A DNA stretch of 64,000 nucleotides from Triplophysa rosa (taxonomy: Eukaryota > Chordata > Actinopteri > Cypriniformes > Nemacheilidae), in the NCBI RefSeq assembly GCF_024868665.1, contig NC_079912.1, positions 15,545,926 to 15,609,925 on the forward strand, given 5' to 3'. Within the stretch, counting starts at the first letter, position 1, and each line of letters opens with the position of its first letter. This document shows positions 58,449 through 64,000 of the stretch, one piece after another. The notes beneath the pieces are model-generated. The model worked only from the letters and a program-made list of their open reading frames with translations. It did no database searches and was not told where the DNA came from. The translations under genes were made by a program, and so were the position numbers.

Positions 58449-61190
58449 CTGTCGTGAAAAGGAAAAACAAGGAGGAAATAAAACATCTGCCCTTGTGGAT
58501 TTTCAATTGCGGAGTTCAATTACACCCGAGAGAGGGGAAAAATTGGAACCAGCACTTAGAGACCAGAGTGACCTTGTAAATCATTTGCATTTCAAGTAAA
58601 CGTGCATCTGTATGTGGTGGTTTTTCTGAAAGGCTTCCCGAAAGTGACTTCAGAACCTTGAACAGAGTGTCAAGGATTCAGCAAAATCCACATCATTATT
58701 TTTCTCTGTTTATTCTATTTTTCCTCCCTCTCGAAAGATAGGTTATTTATAATTGTCCCACTGGAGAAGAAATAATTACAGACAGGTCAAACTTTCAATG
58801 AGACAAAGAAAAGCAGAATAATCTACGTAAAAATGGTTAAGGAAATACTGTACATGCCTATATACTGTAAGTGTGCAAAACATATAATGTGGCTATAATA
58901 TAAGCTTAAAATGAACAAATTATGCAAAAGATTTGAGTCAGTTGCAAAACTTTTGCAATACAATATACAAACACAAGTGAGACTTTTCTCTACTAATGTT
59001 AAGATTTGATTGTTTCATTATTGTTTTTCATATCAATGCATATTTTATATAAACACCAATAAATGCCAAAGCACTTGTAAATGAGTGTACCCATTATAAA
59101 TATTTACTTTTTATTGGTTTATACATTCACTATACCCGGTATGCAAGCATTTGTCTCACGTCCACACAGATGTGATGCTAGCTTGCTTTTCCAATTCACG
59201 CTCAGAAAATTGATTCTGTATGCAGAATGTCAAAAGATGGATTGCATAGACGATGTTGTGACGAAAAGAAATTGTAATGTTGTTTTGTGAACCTGTTTTT
59301 TCCTGTCGGAACAGAGCAGCTTGACTTTGTGTTTATGTGCATATCTTCAATTTGAGTACAAATTTGTCAAAAGAAATGACCTAAATCTGACGAAATTTCC
59401 CTAATATGCAAAAAAGATTTTTTGTTTCTGTTATGGTTGTATTGGGTTGCACTGTGTATTAAAACAATAGTTGTCTATGGTATGTTCCCATTTTTATACA
59501 CAGCAAAAATAAAATATTTGTGTGTACAGGTTTTTCTTATACCTGTGGGGGGCACATTTTTGAAAATGTCCTCAAAAATCGAATAAAAAAGTGGACAAAA
59601 TGTTAATAAATATGCATTAGACTTAAAATGTAATGTCAACATTAGGTTTAGAAAATATAATTACATTGCTATAGATTTCTATAAATCTATGAGCCATTAT
59701 CACTGATATATTGTTTTCCTGGTATACCTCTTCTTGATCTGTAAAACAATGCAAAAACAAAGTTATTGCTATTTAAACTATAAAAGCTTTTTAATTCATC
59801 TAATGTGAATTATTCATTTTTGTTTGAATATACAATATCCCAAAAAATAATACTCCAAATATAAACTCCTATGAAGTATGAAGAACACACTGTGATTTCT
59901 GTGATCTGTGAGACATGGTTTATACATGAAGCAAACTCTACCCACGTTAGTAAATGGTATAAGCAGAAGTTCACATCGCAAAATTTTGATGACAAAAATA
60001 CTGACTTTAGCCCAAGGTAAAAAAACATGTCAGGATTTTCTTTTAAGATTGCTCACCATCATCCTGACAGATTAAAGTGACACTGCGGGAAATCAAGAGC
60101 TGTAAATCAGCCGCCTGTCTTTGATCTACCGCATTCCAAGCTAAGACTCCGCACGGATTATGGGCATAACCGGGCTCTTGATGTCTGCTGTCTCTCCCTC
60201 TCGCACATGTGTGCGGTCTGCTCTGCGTGAGCGTGGAGAAGCATTATTAAAACCATTAAAGTGTTGTGTCCGAAGAGATATGCGTGCAGGGGCTGATAAA
60301 TGTGAAGCACCGAATCACGTTTCGAAGTGACAAATGCCTCCTCGGGCGCTGCAGGTGTACATGGGCAGAATAAATGAGAGGGCATTATTCTCCAGACACC
60401 CTGATTTGCATCTCATTATCTTTGAGAGTTTTTTTATATTTAATTTAGCAGAAGGGCATGTCAAATCTCAAGATTCTGTTCCATGTCTAGGAGATCCTCT
60501 TTCAAACTGGCACCTGTCAGCCAAGCATGAATCTGTTGCTTGTGCGAAATGTCAGCAAGCTTGCGCGCATAAAGGCTCCTGCCGAATAATGACATATGAT
60601 GCAAATTAGTCACTGATATTATGGCGGGTCATTAAACTGCATATAAACAGCGAGTAATAGACTTCGGAGAAAATATTAAAACCACGCAGGAGTAAAAACC
60701 GTAAAAATGGCTTGTTTTACAATGACACGCTACATTTCCAGTGGACAATGAGGTACTTATATAACAGCTATGCATTGTCGTAAATATCTACCGGCTTCAC
60801 TAACAAGGCCTGCCCAGCGACCGAATGAAATGCTGTCAACCTGCGAGGGGTGTCGGGCACGCTTGGCATCCTGATGAGGCCCTCACGCTCGCTTGTTCAG
60901 TTCAGCTGGAGGTCTTAGATTCCACATCACACTTTTTGTAGCTTGACCTTCATATCCTCTTATCGCCAGCAACATTTTAATCACGGTGCTGAGACGAGGC
61001 AGAGCTGTGCTGCTGATGTAATGAAGGGGACATAGCAAGAACCCGCTGGGTCTCTTTGCCGTCGGCATGGTAGCGTCACTAACAGAAACGAAGCATTCTC
61101 GCTTTAGTCCGGTCACTGACAAGGAGAAGCGACATAAAAAATATATTTAATTAGACTTTAATGCCAAAGCTGCCCTCCTGGGCTCTACCA
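58449..61190. other. ntng1 intron, left of the large element
   Basis: No exon was found. 60060-61140 is repeat-free, moderately GC-rich and may contain conserved regulatory sequence (CCTGATTTGCATCTCATTAT includes an octamer-like ATTTGCAT). The rest is AT-rich without supported features. Confidence 0.5.
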
Positions 61191-61192
61191 TA

Positions 61193-63617
61193 CACTGTAA
61201 CAAATTGCTGTAGTTTCTACAACAAAATTCTACAGAAATTTACTGTTTTAAAGTTTTTACTGTAGTTCGCAATGCATTATGGGTAACACAAAGTATTACA
61301 GTTATTAACAGTATATTTCCATGTCTCCTGTAAATCAATATACAGGTTATAGGTGTTGTCACTGTAGCTCCTGAATTTTTACAGTAATAAATTGTGATAA
61401 GGCATTATGGGATTGCGAGGGGTGCATTTACGTTTAAAATCTTATGGACTGGAGCAACGAACTCTTGCGAGTCAGGATTGTTGGTAAGTTCTCTAAAATT
61501 ATGTCAATAATTATTAAAATACTATGTTTTTTATACTACTTTATAAAGTCATAGTCATGTTGTGGTATAAACGTTTGCCATTTTTAATGTGAACAATTCA
61601 TAACATTAGCCCATATAGTCAGTCATCATGACATGTAGTGAACTGTAACATTAGAGTTAATTTCATCGCTTACAATGTTATTCTAAACGTTACGTTTGGA
61701 TTGTCGAGTATGTCATTAACTTTAGGGTTCTTGTTTCAGGAGCAAGGCAACAGTACAACGGGTCATATCATAGCTGCTGCACGTGGTGTGACCGTGTGTG
61801 ACGAACCTGAACTAACGTTAAAAGGTGAACAACACACCAACAAAATACTTAAACAATAATTAAGGCTAGTTACCTGCCGCTTCATTCGCCTTATATCGAC
61901 GATAGCCACCGGACTTGTGAAACAAAAATAGATGGTAAATACGTATTTGCAATCATCTTAGCAAATAAGATGTTAACCTAACATGATTGGATTTCTTACT
62001 AAGGACATGCCATGCTAAACAAATACCATGCGTCATAACTAAACTGAACCTTAAGAAATTTGATGCAAGCAATTGCTATTAAGAACAATTCATAACATTA
62101 GCCCTTAGTCAGATGTTAATTCGATCGTTTTTGATTTGTGGCTCAAAACAGCGCATCATCATAAGTAGTAAAATGTGAAGGTTACAGTGTTATTCTTAAC
62201 GTTACGTTCAGTTAGTTTAGGAATATGTCGTTTAGATTCAGGAGTGAGGCAGAAAGAGCGCGATGGCCATGCCATGCCACGGCGGCTGCATGTGAGAGAC
62301 GAATCTGAACTAAAAGGTGAAAACACCAACAAAATACATTGTATAGTGCATTTTAACACGCTGGAGCTTAATTAGCCGTTGCTCTAGATAATTTTGGATA
62401 TTTTTCTGTTAGACGAACGCGCCATTTCGACTGAAGGACTTGTGAAACAAAAGTAAGTTACGTGGTAAATAACTTGCGTATTTGCAGTCCGCTTAGCAAG
62501 TAAGATGTTTTGAAAGGATGCTGTGATTTTATATGTCGCCAGTTTATATGTCTTACTAAGGCTGTTTAGTCATTTGTGGCTAAAACAGTGGGTTATCGCG
62601 ACATGTAGTGAATTATAAAGGTGTTTTTGTCTTGTTTTGTAGTAAAAATATCTAAACATTCTTAAATCAAGATGCACTTTCTTGACAAGAAAAGTGACCT
62701 AAGATATTTAGTCTCTTTTTAAGGAGAAAAAAATAAGAATTAAGTAAGTTTATGGTAAAAAAAAACCATAAACCATAAACATAAATTTTACCATAAACTT
62801 ACTTAATTCTTGTATTATTTTTCAAAAAACAAGACTAAATATCTTAAGTCATTTGACTTGTCAAGTAAATGTATATTGATTTAAGAAGTTACAGATACTT
62901 TTACTAAAAACAAGACAAAAATACTTAGTAAGAATGTCATTTTTTGTAATGAAACTGTTTAGATGTTTTATAGTTGTTGTTTTAAATTGAATATTAAGGT
63001 TTTAGTGGAAGATAAGATGAAACTTATCACCATATCACAAAATGTTCTTTTTCTTTTAAAAAACATAGTTAAAGAGGATTTTAAAAAGGTTAAAATGAGC
63101 AAGGTACTTTGTTACTGATTTTGAAAAGATTTTCTAATAAGCTGTAAAAATGGAAAGTGTTAAACATGTGAAGGTCTTGCATTGCTTTGCCTTGTCAGTT
63201 TGAATAAATATTTTTATTACAACAGCTTTGACTTGGGTTGCATTATTTTGTAAATTAAATTGTTTCATTCTTATATATGTATATGATATAATGGTAAATA
63301 ATAGATTACATTTGACTGTAAAAAACTTATTTTACAGCATTTTTAATGTAAAATTGTTACAACATCATCTTGCCTTTTGAGGTATTTCTTGGAATTACTA
63401 AAAAATACTGTAACATGTAATACAGGTTTGTTTTTCGATATTATTGTAAAAAAAACAATAAGGCACTGTAATTCACAAACAACAATTACCTGTAAATTGC
63501 TTTACACTAAAATACTGCAAACCATTTTACAGCAATTAACAACAATTTTACAAGACTTTATTGGCAACTTTATTGCCAGCTAATTCCTGTAAATTCTACA
63601 GTACATTTTTTACAGTG
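61193..63617. mobile_element. 2.4-kb non-autonomous element with CACTGTAA ends, TA-flanked
   Basis: The left end CACTGTAACAAATTGCTGTA and the right end TACATTTTTTACAGTG are inverted copies, each bordered by TA (61191-61192 and 63618-63619), as in Tc1/mariner-type insertions. The core contains a diverged tandem duplication (about 61590-62090 and 62095-62600) and a nested palindrome (62624-62923). No transposase frame remains. Confidence 0.65.
62624..62923. repeat. Nested imperfect palindrome of about 300 bp
   Basis: The left arm TTTTTGTCTTGTTTTGTAG ... AAGTAAGTTTATGGTAAA is mirrored by TTTACCATAAACTTACTT ... AAAAACAAGACAAAAA. The centre is near 62778. It is probably a separate fish inverted-repeat element inserted into the larger one. 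Confidence 0.75.
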
Positions 63618-64000
63618 TAGAAACTGTCCATTTGAATTTTAAAGCAACATATGCATTGCCTATTTACAAGGGTTAGGACAGGAATTCTGCAATTAATGTT
63701 GTAAAATTTGAATTTAAAAAATAAAATGAATAATCTCATGGAATGTTTATGAGATGCTACGAAGAAATCAACATACTAATGCTTCTCAATAAGGCCTTTG
63801 AGTCTAACAAAAATCCTCCTTGAAAGGCAGGAGTCAGAACACGCTGATAATAGTGATTTATTTATTTATCTTCTATAGAAATACTCGCCTGAGGCACAGA
63901 GTCTGTGACCTCCGAAGTAATGGAAGCCAGATTGACAATGAGAGCGCAGACAGAACTATAGTCTCCTTTCTTAAATGATCCATCAGCATGAAAAAATTAG
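63618..64000. other. ntng1 intron, right edge
   Basis: Nothing was recognised. A splice-like CAG at about 63900 on the minus strand has no NTNG1-like coding sequence beside it. Confidence 0.5.

Overview
The window is vertebrate genomic DNA, almost certainly from a teleost and probably a cypriniform. The support is large introns, GT-AG splice sites, CA/GATA/TTTC microsatellites, many hAT-like and Tc1-like non-autonomous elements, tRNA-derived SINEs and teleost-style repeat families. There are no prokaryotic genes. Most long open frames in it are chance or repeat frames; the real coding sequence is a set of short exons.

Two genes lie tail to tail. On the + strand (about 1.3-26.5 kb) are the last exons of a VAV-family guanine exchange factor, identified as vav3: the linker after the C1 domain, the N-terminal SH3, the SH2, a linker with an extra VAV2-like exon, and the C-terminal SH3, followed by a long 3'UTR with PUF and AATAAA signals. 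The CH, DH, PH and C1 exons lie left of the window. On the - strand (58.4 down to about 37.4 kb) are the last exons of netrin-G1 (ntng1): three laminin-EGF repeats, three short linker cassettes, and a terminal exon with an EGF repeat and a GPI-anchor signal. The signal peptide and laminin N-terminal domain lie right of the window. The convergent vav3/ntng1 pair matches the human VAV3-NTNG1 arrangement, which supports both identifications.

The most striking structural feature is a near-perfect direct duplication of about 4.3 kb inside vav3 (2136-6410 and 6523-11090), joined at a single N (6411). Both copies carry the same 131-nt SH3 exon. They differ by a 293-bp SINE in the second copy and by 19 substitutions that I could find, 14 of which are T in copy 1 versus A in copy 2. 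This looks like an unmerged haplotype or contig end with base errors rather than biology.

The ntng1 part is built for combinatorial splicing. Five consecutive internal exons (27, 45, 60, 168 and 135 nt) are all phase 1-1, and no junction creates a stop codon. The 27-nt microexon supplies two bases of the last cysteine codon of the first laminin-EGF repeat.

The intergenic stretch (about 26.5-37.4 kb) holds repeats and a possible unrecognised two-exon coding fragment at 27.86-28.28 kb (- strand). The large ntng1 introns hold mobile-element remnants (43.6, 46.9, 51.0, 52.5, 56.0, 57.5 and 61.2-63.6 kb) and repeat-poor tracts that look like candidate conserved noncoding elements. All identifications rest on reading and remembered family sequences; no alignment or database search was run.
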